This document shows, piece after piece, positions 26,330 to 33,427 of a stretch of DNA of 64,000 nucleotides. A model generated the notes under the pieces. It had not been told where the DNA came from and did not search any database. It saw only the letters and a program-made list of their open reading frames with translations. Both the position numbers and the translations under genes were made by a program. The stretch's first letter is position 1. Every line of letters begins with the position of its first letter. Source of the DNA: an uncultured Lachnospiraceae bacterium (GTDB lineage: Bacteria > Bacillota > Clostridia > Lachnospirales > Lachnospiraceae); contig CAJTNT010000017.1 of NCBI GenBank assembly GCA_910577785.1, positions 1 through 64,000 of the forward strand. The letters are read 5' to 3'.

Positions 26330-26989
26330 TTACGCCTCCGCCAATCTCTCACCTTCTGCCTGGCCATCCGTGCCTTCCTTCTGCCGGAAGCCATGCCGCA
26401 CCAGCTGCTGGCGCATGGCGCGCAGCGCTTTCCCACGGTGGCTCAGCTGGTTCTTTACTTCTGGGGGGAGCTGCGCGGTCGAGCAGCCATAGGCATCCAC
26501 ATAGAAAATCGGATCGTAGCCAAACCCATGTTCCCCAGCAGGCTCCCAGCCAATATAGCCTTCCATGGCCTCCCTGGACACGCAGCTCTCCCCGTCCGGG
26601 AATACGGCCGCAATCGCGCAGACAAAACGGGCCGTCCTCCCTTCCTTGGGCACTCCCTCCAGGCGGCTTAAGATGGTCTGGTTCTTCACCTCATACGGGG
26701 TGCCCTCCCCTAAATACCTGGCGGAATATATCCCCGGCTCCCGGTTCAGGGCATCCACCTCCAGGCCGGAATCATCCGCCAACACCACGGCCTCCTCACC
26801 CTTAAGCCCCCTGGCCACTGCCGCCGCCTTAATACGTGCATTTTCCTGGAAGGTCACGCCGTCCTCCACAATGTCTATTTGTATGCCTGCTTCCCCCATG
26901 GAGAGGATCTCTGCATCCAGATCGGACATAATCTCCCGGACTTCCCTCATCTTATCTTGATTTCCTGTTGCAAATATTATCTTTTTCAT
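26330..26989 (-). CDS. rdgB: XTP/dITP diphosphatase (RdgB/HAM1)
   Basis: 219 residues from ATG 26989 (GGGAGG 9 bases upstream). Opens with the HAM1 signature IIFATGNQDKMREV and has ADDSGLEVDAL, GVYSARY-like GIYSARYLGEG, and GFGYDPIFYV. It hydrolyses non-canonical purine triphosphates (dITP, XTP) to monophosphates, cleaning the nucleotide pool. Slightly longer than usual because of a C-terminal Glu/Gln/Arg-rich tail. Co-transcribed with the upstream amidase and the downstream phosphodiesterase. Confidence 0.94.
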   Translation of the reverse strand: MKKIIFATGNQDKMREVREIMSDLDAEILSMGEAGIQIDIVEDGVTFQENARIKAAAVARGLKGEEAVVLADDSGLEVDALNREPGIYSARYLGEGTPYEVKNQTILSRLEGVPKEGRTARFVCAIAAVFPDGESCVSREAMEGYIGWEPAGEHGFGYDPIFYVDAYGCSTAQLPPEVKNQLSHRGKALRAMRQQLVRHGFRQKEGTDGQAEGERLAEA

Positions 26990-27036
26990 AAGCAATGCCT
27001 CCCGCCATTCTTTAACTACGCATTTCCAATATGTTT

Positions 27037-28053
27037 TCACTGACTGCCAGCCATGCGCAATATGGCCTGATAAAGCCCCTGCGCCGCCCGCCCCTGGTAT
27101 TCTGCAGTCTTGAGCTTATCCAGCTCTTCCTGGTTCGTCATATACCCCACGGCAACCGAAACTGCCGGCACCCTGCTGCTGCGCAGGACATAATCACGGT
27201 TGCCCGGAAATAACCCGTTTGCTTTGCTCCCCAGGGAATTTGACACTTCCTGGAGAAAGATTTCCGCCAGCTGCCTGCTGCCGTCCTCTTTCTCTTCGTC
27301 ATACATGGCTTCCGTGCCGTTCTCTTCGGACATCTGCCCATCTCCAGAAGAATGGCAATGGATGCTAAGGAAAACATCCGCCCGCACCGCTTCCGCCAGC
27401 TGCAGGCGCTGCTCAAAGGAGGGATTTTCATCCTCTGTCCTGGTATAGTACACGCCAATGCTTCCGCCATCCTCCTCCAACAGGGATTTCAGACGGCGGA
27501 CAATCGACAGGTTCAGGTCTTTTTCCATGACCTGCTGCTTGGTATCCCCAGAGGCGCTCCCGCCATGCCCGGCATCAATGACGATAATTGTCTCATATAC
27601 CTGCCAGGGCGCAAGGAAATCCAGATGCAGCCAGCCGCCTTCCACGCTGCTTTGCACCTCATAAACGCCATCCATAGCAAGCTCCAGCAGGCCATCCTCC
27701 ATACGTATGCCCTTAATATGATCCATCCGGCCAACAAAGGGATGTCCATCCAAATAATCCTCCCCTGCCTCTGGGATATGGAGGATGACCTTGCGCTTGC
27801 GATAGTCATTTTCCACGGATACCCCTGCCTCCTCCAGCCCTTTGGGAAGCTCCAGGGACAGCTGGGGCCTGCGCACCCCTATCCCAATCCCCGTTCCGGG
27901 ATCCCCATAGGAGGCGTAGAGCTGCAGGCTTTCCATCTGCTCCCGCCTGGCTTCCCGGCTATGCGCCACAGAAAATTCAGACAGTACCAGCAAAGACGCC
28001 AGCAGCAGGCTCAGCAGGGACGCCGTTGAAACCATTAATATCTTCTTCTCCAT
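27037..28053 (-). CDS. Amidase_3-type cell wall amidase with catalytic Glu missing
   Basis: 338 residues: N-terminal membrane anchor (about 7-30), an AMIN-like beta region (60-150), then an N-acetylmuramoyl-L-alanine amidase (Amidase_3) domain from 155. Zinc ligands are present: His163 (DAGHGG), Glu177 (MEKDLNL) and His232 (SIHCHS). The catalytic Glu in the family motif VE(V/L)GF(I/L)SN is Ala301 here (VAVGYMTN). On that basis the protein may bind but not cleave peptidoglycan, like amidase-fold proteins that act as regulators. It lies 6 bases after a rRNA methyltransferase gene and 47 bases before rdgB. Confidence 0.88.
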   Translation of the reverse strand: MEKKILMVSTASLLSLLLASLLVLSEFSVAHSREARREQMESLQLYASYGDPGTGIGIGVRRPQLSLELPKGLEEAGVSVENDYRKRKVILHIPEAGEDYLDGHPFVGRMDHIKGIRMEDGLLELAMDGVYEVQSSVEGGWLHLDFLAPWQVYETIIVIDAGHGGSASGDTKQQVMEKDLNLSIVRRLKSLLEEDGGSIGVYYTRTEDENPSFEQRLQLAEAVRADVFLSIHCHSSGDGQMSEENGTEAMYDEEKEDGSRQLAEIFLQEVSNSLGSKANGLFPGNRDYVLRSSRVPAVSVAVGYMTNQEELDKLKTAEYQGRAAQGLYQAILRMAGSQ

Positions 28054-28059
28054 ATGCCC

Positions 28060-29307
28060 CTAATCTGCCTTCCCCTGTCCCATGATGGGCTTCCCGCCCT
28101 CTGCCCCTGCCTTGCCCTGCCCTGCCAGAGGCTTTCCGCCATCGCTCCCTGCATTCGGCTGCGTCTTGGGCCTGGGCGGCTTTGGACCTAGGAACTGGTA
28201 GAAATATGCCTTAATCATGCCATTGTAGATCTTACGGTTCTTGTCGGCCTTGCGCCCTATGTACTTCTGGGCATCCTCATAAGCTGTAATCAGATACGCA
28301 GACCAGCTGTCCAGGCGGCCCAGCGCCTCCCCAATCTCCCGGTACAGCCCTGGCAGCGTCTCCCTGTCCTCCAAACGCTCCCCATAGGGAGGATTGCCCA
28401 CCAGAAACCCATATTTCTTGGGGTGGCGCAATTCGCTGAGCGGACGCTGCTGAAAATGGATCAGCTGCCCTACGCCTGCCCGCCGCGCATTTTCCCGGGC
28501 TGCCCGGACGACCTGCCCGTCAATATCATATCCCTGGATGTCCGCCGCAATGCTAAGGTCTGCCATTTCCTGGGCTTCCTCTACCATCTCCTGCCACATC
28601 TTTGGCTCAATCAGGTTTGTCCAGGATTCTGCCGTAAAGCTGCGGTTCATGCCCGGCGCCACATTGGCGGCCATCATCGCGGCCTCAATGGGAAATGTGC
28701 CGCTGCCGCAGAACGGATCCACTAGGATGCGGTCGCCCTTCCATGGCGTCAGCATAAGCAGCGCCGCCGCCAGGGTCTCAGAAATCGGGGCCTTGCCCAC
28801 ATGCGGGCGGTATCCGCGCTTGTGGAGAGACTCCCCCGTCGTATCAATGGCCGCCGTCACCTCGTCCTTCATCAGGAAAAGGCGCAAGGGATAATCTGCC
28901 CCATCCTCTGGGAAGCAGCTGGTATGGCAGGCCTGCCGCATCCGCTCCACCATCGCCTTCTTGGTGATGGACTGGATATCCTTGGCGCTGAACAGCCTGC
29001 TCTTGACAGACGAGGCCTTGGCCACCCAGAAGCGCCCGTCTGCAGGGATAAACTCCTCCCAGGGGATGCTGCGGATCCCCTGGAACAGTTCTTCAAAAGT
29101 CTCAGCATGGAACTGGCCTGCCTTGAGCAGTACCCGCTCCGCTGTCCGCAGAAAAATATTCGCCCGGCAGATCGCCTCTGCATCTCCCAGAAAGCTGACC
29201 TTACCATCCTCCACCTTGGTGATTTCATAGCCCAAATCGTAGATTTCTCGTTTCAGCACTGCCTCCAGGCCAAAATGGCAGGGGGCAATCAGTTCATATG
29301 TTTTCAT
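28060..29307 (-). CDS. THUMP-domain class I rRNA/tRNA guanine-N2 methyltransferase (RlmL N-terminal/YpsC type)
   Basis: 415 residues: ferredoxin-like and THUMP RNA-binding region (about 1-155), then a SAM methyltransferase domain with VDPFCGSGTFPIEAA, AADIQGYDIDG and the N2-G catalytic motif NPPYGER near 305-311. Related proteins methylate a guanine of 23S rRNA (RlmL-type). The last about 45 residues are a Pro/Gly/Lys tail with two near-repeats of GGKPxxGQGKA, unlike the family, probably disordered and RNA-binding. First gene of the amidase-rdgB-yfcE operon; its promoter lies next to an IS insertion. Confidence 0.9.
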   Translation of the reverse strand: MKTYELIAPCHFGLEAVLKREIYDLGYEITKVEDGKVSFLGDAEAICRANIFLRTAERVLLKAGQFHAETFEELFQGIRSIPWEEFIPADGRFWVAKASSVKSRLFSAKDIQSITKKAMVERMRQACHTSCFPEDGADYPLRLFLMKDEVTAAIDTTGESLHKRGYRPHVGKAPISETLAAALLMLTPWKGDRILVDPFCGSGTFPIEAAMMAANVAPGMNRSFTAESWTNLIEPKMWQEMVEEAQEMADLSIAADIQGYDIDGQVVRAARENARRAGVGQLIHFQQRPLSELRHPKKYGFLVGNPPYGERLEDRETLPGLYREIGEALGRLDSWSAYLITAYEDAQKYIGRKADKNRKIYNGMIKAYFYQFLGPKPPRPKTQPNAGSDGGKPLAGQGKAGAEGGKPIMGQGKAD

Positions 29308-29409
29308 GATATGCTCTCCCTTATGTGCGCATTTGAGGCATCCATGGATACTTGGGGCAGATTTCTCTGTCCTTGGATGGATGTTTCGCCTCAGAGTTAT
29401 CCAGCTACT

Positions 29410-29438
29410 ATATTATAGGTTCCTCCTGCCATTGTCAA
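29410..29438 (-). promoter_or_regulatory. Promoter of the methyltransferase operon, touching the IS boundary
   Basis: Minus strand: TTGACA (29433-29438) with TAATAT at 29410-29415 (17-base spacer) or TATAAT at 29412-29417 (15-base spacer). The -35 hexamer is exactly the left copy of the IS target duplication, so the insertion stopped at the promoter edge and kept it. Confidence 0.6.
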
Positions 29439-29612
29439 TAACTTCTCGGAATCTTCAGCCCTTATTTCATGGGGCTTTCAGAATCTATTTTTCAAAAATC
29501 ACCCACTTTTTCACCCACTTTTTTCTCAAAAACACTTGACAAACCAGTCAAAAAATGCGGCGCTTCGCGCCCTTGATCAAAAAGTACATTTTTTGATTGG
29601 AGGCGATTTTTG

Positions 29613-31100
29613 ATGTTACCTTGTAACCCTGGCGGCCATGCCGCCTTTCAGGATACTTTCGTATCCCAATTCCTTAAATTTTACCCTGATCCCTTTGTCC
29701 TTCCAAAAAGCACCTGGGATTATATCGTGCAGTTCTGGTATCTCGATCTTTCCCTGACGGATTCCATTATGAAGGAATGTTACTCTGTTTTTGGCCCGGA
29801 ACCCCGGCTCCCTTCCTGCATGCTGCGCTCCTATCTGCTTGCCTTGAAACTGAAAGTTACTTCCATCACTGTCTGGTGCCGCATGCTTAAGGAAACTCCC
29901 CTTTATGCCACCCTCAGCGGGTTCCCTTTTGGCGATACCCCAGGCGTTGGGACTTTTTATGGTTTCTTTTCCCGCATCTGGCAGGATGACTCCAACAGCC
30001 TTTCCCCGAAAGACCGGTTCCCTAAAATGAAGAAAACCCCCAGGGGGAAGAAGAAAGGTGATAAGACTCCCTGCGATTCTTCCAGCACTGCTTCAAAACT
30101 TCTTCCCCTGCTGGAACGCTGGCATTTAAAGCCTAGGAACCCCTTTTTCCTCATTTTCCGGCTTTATCAGCAGCAGTTCCTGGACCAATCCGTCCACAGG
30201 GGGCTGGTTAATCCTTGGCACCTGGCCCTTGCCGGTGACGGCACCCCTGTCCGTACTGCCGCACAGCAGCGCAAAAAGCGCATCTGCCATTGTAAGGAGA
30301 ATGGCTGTTCTTCCTGTAACTGCAAACGCCATTATTCCCAGCCCGACTGTAACTGGGGATGGGACTCCCACCGGGAATGTTATTTTTTCGGCTACCACCT
30401 CTATATGTATGTGGCTTCCGATTCCTTCAGCGGCCTCCCTGTGTTTCCGCTTTTAGAGCGGGCCTCCCGGCATGACATGCTTTCCTTCCTGCATTCCTTT
30501 TTCACCATGAAAGCGTATCTTCCGCAATTCCAGATTGAAAAGCTCCTCCTGGATTCTGCACACGACGCTTACGCTGTTTATGATTACTGCAGACGGGAAG
30601 ATATCACACCGTTTATCGACCTCAACCCCGGACATACCGGGCATTTTACCTATAAGGACGATTTTACAATCGATGACGATGGTGTCCCTGTCTGTAAAAT
30701 GGGCTTACGTATGCATAAAGATGGGTATGAAGCTGCCAAGCACCGGGCAAAATACCGGTGCCCGAAATCAAACCGGAAACGCGGCTGCTTCTGTGAACAA
30801 CCCTGTTCACCGGCGAAATATGGAAGGACCGTACACATCTTTACCGATGACAATCCGAGGCTATTTAACATACCGCCAAGGGACTCTAAAGCATGGGAAA
30901 AGGAATATGACAGAAGGACTTCCGTGGAACGCTCCAACAAGCGCGAGAAAGAGGACTATAAATTGGAAGACGGCAGGCACCGCTCGACGAAGATGTGGTA
31001 CTGCCGCCTCTACGGCATCATGATGTTACAGCATCTTGATGCCTGGGAAATGCCATCTGCTGAGGCATTTCAAGAATCATTATTAGGATTGACCACCTAA
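29613..31100 (+). CDS. DDE transposase with IS4-type Y-R-E-K signature
   Basis: 495 residues from ATG 29613 (GGAGG 9 bases upstream; TTG at 29610 also in frame). Catalytic Asp candidates are in LAGDGTPVRT and LLDSAHDAYAVYDY; the C-terminal block YDRRTSVERSNKREK fits the IS4-superfamily Y(2)R(3)E(6)K signature exactly, the E being the third catalytic acid. A Cys/His-rich insertion (CHCKENGCSSCNCKRH) lies before the second Asp. The exact IS family could not be assigned. Confidence 0.85.
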   Translation: MLPCNPGGHAAFQDTFVSQFLKFYPDPFVLPKSTWDYIVQFWYLDLSLTDSIMKECYSVFGPEPRLPSCMLRSYLLALKLKVTSITVWCRMLKETPLYATLSGFPFGDTPGVGTFYGFFSRIWQDDSNSLSPKDRFPKMKKTPRGKKKGDKTPCDSSSTASKLLPLLERWHLKPRNPFFLIFRLYQQQFLDQSVHRGLVNPWHLALAGDGTPVRTAAQQRKKRICHCKENGCSSCNCKRHYSQPDCNWGWDSHRECYFFGYHLYMYVASDSFSGLPVFPLLERASRHDMLSFLHSFFTMKAYLPQFQIEKLLLDSAHDAYAVYDYCRREDITPFIDLNPGHTGHFTYKDDFTIDDDGVPVCKMGLRMHKDGYEAAKHRAKYRCPKSNRKRGCFCEQPCSPAKYGRTVHIFTDDNPRLFNIPPRDSKAWEKEYDRRTSVERSNKREKEDYKLEDGRHRSTKMWYCRLYGIMMLQHLDAWEMPSAEAFQESLLGLTT

Positions 31101-31106
31101 TAATGA
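31077..31106. terminator. 11-bp perfect hairpin over the transposase stop codon
   Basis: TCATTATTAGG (31077-31087) pairs exactly with CCTAATAATGA (31096-31106), loop of 8. It spans the end of the transposase gene. There is no U-tract, so it may affect mRNA stability rather than termination. Confidence 0.45.
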
Positions 31107-31264
31107 TATCTTAAGCGATTCCATAAGATTTTTCAAGGCATAGTACCCGCTATGTCCAATGTTTATGTCCATTTTTCTCAAATTTCTTTTCCTGCACGAT
31201 ATTCAGTTGTCAATTTTCAGTTGGTATCTCATTCATTGAGATTCCGAGAAGTTATGTCAATCCC

Positions 31265-31570
31265 TTAATCTGCGTACATATTTGGGAGCGCGGACTGGAT
31301 CCCGCCCACGAGAGACATTGTCCGGTATCCCTGGCGGCTTAAGTCTTTTGCCGCCAGCAGGCTGCTGGAGCCCCTGTCACAGTAAAAAAGATACAGTTTC
31401 TCTTTGGGCAGGTATTTTGAGAACATCTCCAGATCCTCATATGGTATATTCCTGGCTCCCTCCACATGGACTTTTTCAAATTCTTCCCTGCTGCGCAGGT
31501 CGATGACCCATGCGTCGGGATGCTTGCGGTATCTATTAAATTCACGGATCCCAATTGCCTGAAATTCCAT
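31265..31570 (-). CDS. Single-domain rhodanese-like protein
   Basis: 101 residues, one rhodanese fold: WVIDLRSREEFEKVHVEGARNIPYEDL then the active-site loop YCDRGSSSLLAA with Cys about 70. It carries sulfane sulfur on Cys and donates it to acceptors, in the cytoplasm. The position before the methyltransferase operon could once have made them neighbours in one unit; an IS now separates them 5 bases after its stop. Confidence 0.9.
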   Translation of the reverse strand: MEFQAIGIREFNRYRKHPDAWVIDLRSREEFEKVHVEGARNIPYEDLEMFSKYLPKEKLYLFYCDRGSSSLLAAKDLSRQGYRTMSLVGGIQSALPNMYAD

Positions 31571-31596
31571 AACATCACTCCTTTATGGATTATAAA

Positions 31597-31631
31597 AACA
31601 GATTACCAGAAGTACATCCTGGTAATCTGTT
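31597..31631 (-). terminator. Rho-independent terminator after the Asn-rich gene
   Basis: AACAGATTACCAG (31597-31609) and CTGGTAATCTGTT (31619-31631) form a perfect 13-bp stem with a 9-base loop; on the minus strand it is followed by TTTTATAA. It ends the transcript of the Asn-rich gene before the rhodanese gene. Confidence 0.85.
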
Positions 31632-31688
31632 CCTACATTATATTATGCAATTTCTATTGAAGTGGTGCAGGCGCCTTGCCTAGGCATG

Positions 31689-31934
31689 CTATTTTGCATA
31701 AGAATCCCGGCAGTCTGTGCCGCTGGCATTCTTGGCGCTGTTCTGGGAAGAAGAATTCTTCGCATTATTCTTCGCATTGTTCTGGGATGTGGCGTTCTTC
31801 GCGCTGTTCTGGGATGTGGCGTTCTTCGCATTGTTCTGGGATGTGGCGTTCTTGCCGCTGTTATGGCAGTCCTTCATGCCATACTCATTTGTCCCATTCG
31901 TTCCTCTGTTCTGCATATCACTGTTTTTAGCCAT
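31689..31934 (-). CDS. Small Asn/Lys/Ser-rich repeat protein, possibly spore-associated
   Basis: 81 residues from ATG 31934 (AGGAGGA 7 bases upstream; ATG 31940 is too close to it). The middle is built of 9-residue repeats of the type NATSQNNAK, encoded by near-identical 27-base units, between a Cys-containing head (KDCHNSGK) and tail (TDCRDSYAK). Composition is very hydrophilic with no membrane segment. It recalls the Asn/Gln/Ala-rich repeats of gamma-type small acid-soluble spore proteins, but no sequence match is claimed. A strong ribosome site and a perfect terminator support a real, well-expressed gene. Confidence 0.7.
   Translation of the reverse strand: MAKNSDMQNRGTNGTNEYGMKDCHNSGKNATSQNNAKNATSQNSAKNATSQNNAKNNAKNSSSQNSAKNASGTDCRDSYAK
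31765..31853. repeat. 27-bp tandem repeats in the Asn-rich gene
   Basis: Units of the form TTCTTCGCxxTGTTCTGGGA plus 7 bases recur every 27 bases about three times, with partial units beyond. The DNA is nearly identical between copies, so the array should be able to expand or contract by slippage. Confidence 0.75.
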
Positions 31935-31949
31935 TTTCATTTCCTCCTA

Positions 31950-32423
31950 AAAGTCTGCCCTCTTTCGGCCCTGCGCCTCTGCCTGGCCCGGAAGGCTTAT
32001 AGTTTCAGATATATTTCCTGCAAAATCAACAGAATGGATTGCTCCTGCCCTCGCATGGGCGATCCATTCCTTTGCCTTTGCCCTACTAGTATCTGAAAAA
32101 GGAGAATAATTATTCATGGATTTTTTATTTTTCTATCCACACCTTCACTGCCTCTCTTTTATGCATGAGAAAAGGCCAGCGGGGGAACCACTGACCTTTT
32201 CTATGAGGGGAGTATAAATAATTAATAAGGGGTATAACTTTATAAAAAGAACTCCTGAAGGTGAAATCCTTTTTACAAATAGAATTATACAATGGGTTTT
32301 CCCAAATGTCAATAGGTATTTTTAAAAAATTGATTTTTTTCTTCTTCGAATTTCTATCACATTCTTACGTTAGAGTATTACAAGGTTCTATACTCATAAC
32401 ATATATATTATTGGAGGAATCAA
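31950..32423 (+). other. 474-base intergenic region with possible leader of the biosynthetic cassette
   Basis: Between divergent genes. It contains a possible 33-codon leader ORF (32116-32217, ATG preceded by GGAG, product rich in Phe and His near the start). Inside that ORF is a hairpin with arms AGAAAAGG (32168-32175) and CCTTTTCT (32195-32202). A weak -10-like TATACT lies near 32390 and a strong GGAGG site before the gene at 32424. No carrier-protein gene or RNA gene is visible. The leader idea is speculative. Confidence 0.4.
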
Positions 32424-33413
32424 ATGAAACATTGTAAAATATGCGGGCTTGGGGAAGATTACACCAACATCCGCTTCAACGATGACGGCGTATGCAATTA
32501 CTGCGAATTCTACGAGGCACATAAAGACATGTTAGAAGATACAGAACAGTTGGAGCAGGCCTTCCGCCAGAAAATGGAACACGCCAAGGCAAAGGCGCGG
32601 GCAGCAGGCGCCGATTATGACTGCCTGGTGGGCTTTAGCGGCGGCAAGGACAGCACTTACATCATTTACCAGCTCAAAGAGACCTATGGCATGCGTGTAC
32701 TGGCTTTTACCTTTGATAACGGCTTTTCAACCGAATACGGCAGGAACAACATTGAAAATGCCCTCGCCAAGCTGCATGTAGACCATATTTCTTTTTCCAT
32801 GGACGACCAGAAGCTGCGCAAGCAATACTCCGCCTGTGTCAAACTCCTGCATAATTTCTGCTCCGTCTGCTTCCATTATATGCACTATTACAGCTATCGA
32901 TTCGCCGGGCAGCACAAAATCCCCCTGATTGTCAACGGGCGGACAAGCGGGCAGATCCTGCAGTGCGCCGACAGCACAAGAGGAATTGAGCCATTCGAAA
33001 GCTGTAACCACCTGAAGGAATTTGAATACCAGATGTTCCATGGCTTAGAGGAACGCTCCGACCGGGCAGGCCGGATGGATTACCTCAAGGACATAGAAGC
33101 AGAGGCCGTTTCCTACTTCGCCTACCATGATGTCAGCGAAGAAGAGACTATGCGCTTTTTAGAAGAAAAAATCGGCTGGGTACGGCCCCAGGGCGTCAGC
33201 GGCCATGCCGACTGCTTTGCCCACGCTATGGCTGAGCATATGAGCATTGAAAAGAGGGGGTTCCCTGTCCGCACTGGCGAGCTGGCTGTGCTGGTACGCC
33301 GCGGAAAGCTCACTCAGGAAGAGGCCGCCGCCATGCTGCAGCAGGACTTCGAGAACTTCCGGGAAGTGCCCCAGGAAACCAAAGACAGATTCTACCAGCG
33401 GATTTCAATATAG
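32424..33413 (+). CDS. PP-loop ATP pyrophosphatase related to sugar amidotransferases
   Basis: 329 residues. An N-terminal zinc-knuckle-like motif (Cys4, Cys7, Cys24, Cys27: CKICG...CNYC) precedes an N-type ATP pyrophosphatase domain with PP-loop SGGKDST at 72-78. A further Cys pair (CSVC, about 152) and VNGRTSGQIL follow. The layout matches the N-acetyl-sugar amidotransferase (PseA/WbpG) branch, in which the carboxyl or carbonyl of a substrate is adenylated and attacked by ammonia or sulfur. Substrate here is unknown. It has GGAGG ahead of the ATG and is first in a three-gene plus-strand operon; no glutaminase partner is present. Confidence 0.8.
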   Translation: MKHCKICGLGEDYTNIRFNDDGVCNYCEFYEAHKDMLEDTEQLEQAFRQKMEHAKAKARAAGADYDCLVGFSGGKDSTYIIYQLKETYGMRVLAFTFDNGFSTEYGRNNIENALAKLHVDHISFSMDDQKLRKQYSACVKLLHNFCSVCFHYMHYYSYRFAGQHKIPLIVNGRTSGQILQCADSTRGIEPFESCNHLKEFEYQMFHGLEERSDRAGRMDYLKDIEAEAVSYFAYHDVSEEETMRFLEEKIGWVRPQGVSGHADCFAHAMAEHMSIEKRGFPVRTGELAVLVRRGKLTQEEAAAMLQQDFENFREVPQETKDRFYQRISI

Positions 33414-33427
33414 GAAGGAGAATCTGT

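Larger units (their letters stand above)
29439..31254 (+). mobile_element. Complete 1.8-kb insertion sequence (IS4-superfamily DDE type)
   Basis: Perfect 16-bp terminal inverted repeats TAACTTCTCGGAATCT at 29439-29454 and, inverted, 31239-31254 enclose one transposase gene. The 155-base left leader contains tandem TCACCCACTTTTT copies (about 29501-29525) and a hairpin ATCAAAAA/TTTTTGAT close to the ribosome site. It is inserted 5 bases after the rhodanese stop codon and 131 bases upstream of the methyltransferase ATG. Both ends and the transposase look intact, so it is likely active. Confidence 0.85.
29433..31260. repeat. 6-bp target site duplication flanking the IS
   Basis: TGTCAA occurs at 29433-29438 and 31255-31260, immediately outside the two 16-bp terminal repeats. 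A 4-bp duplication with longer ends is also arithmetically possible. This marks a recent simple insertion. Confidence 0.75.

Noticed and set aside
31765..31853. Regular 27-bp repeats as a CRISPR array
   Set aside because: No unique spacers; the repeats are in frame inside a small coding gene.
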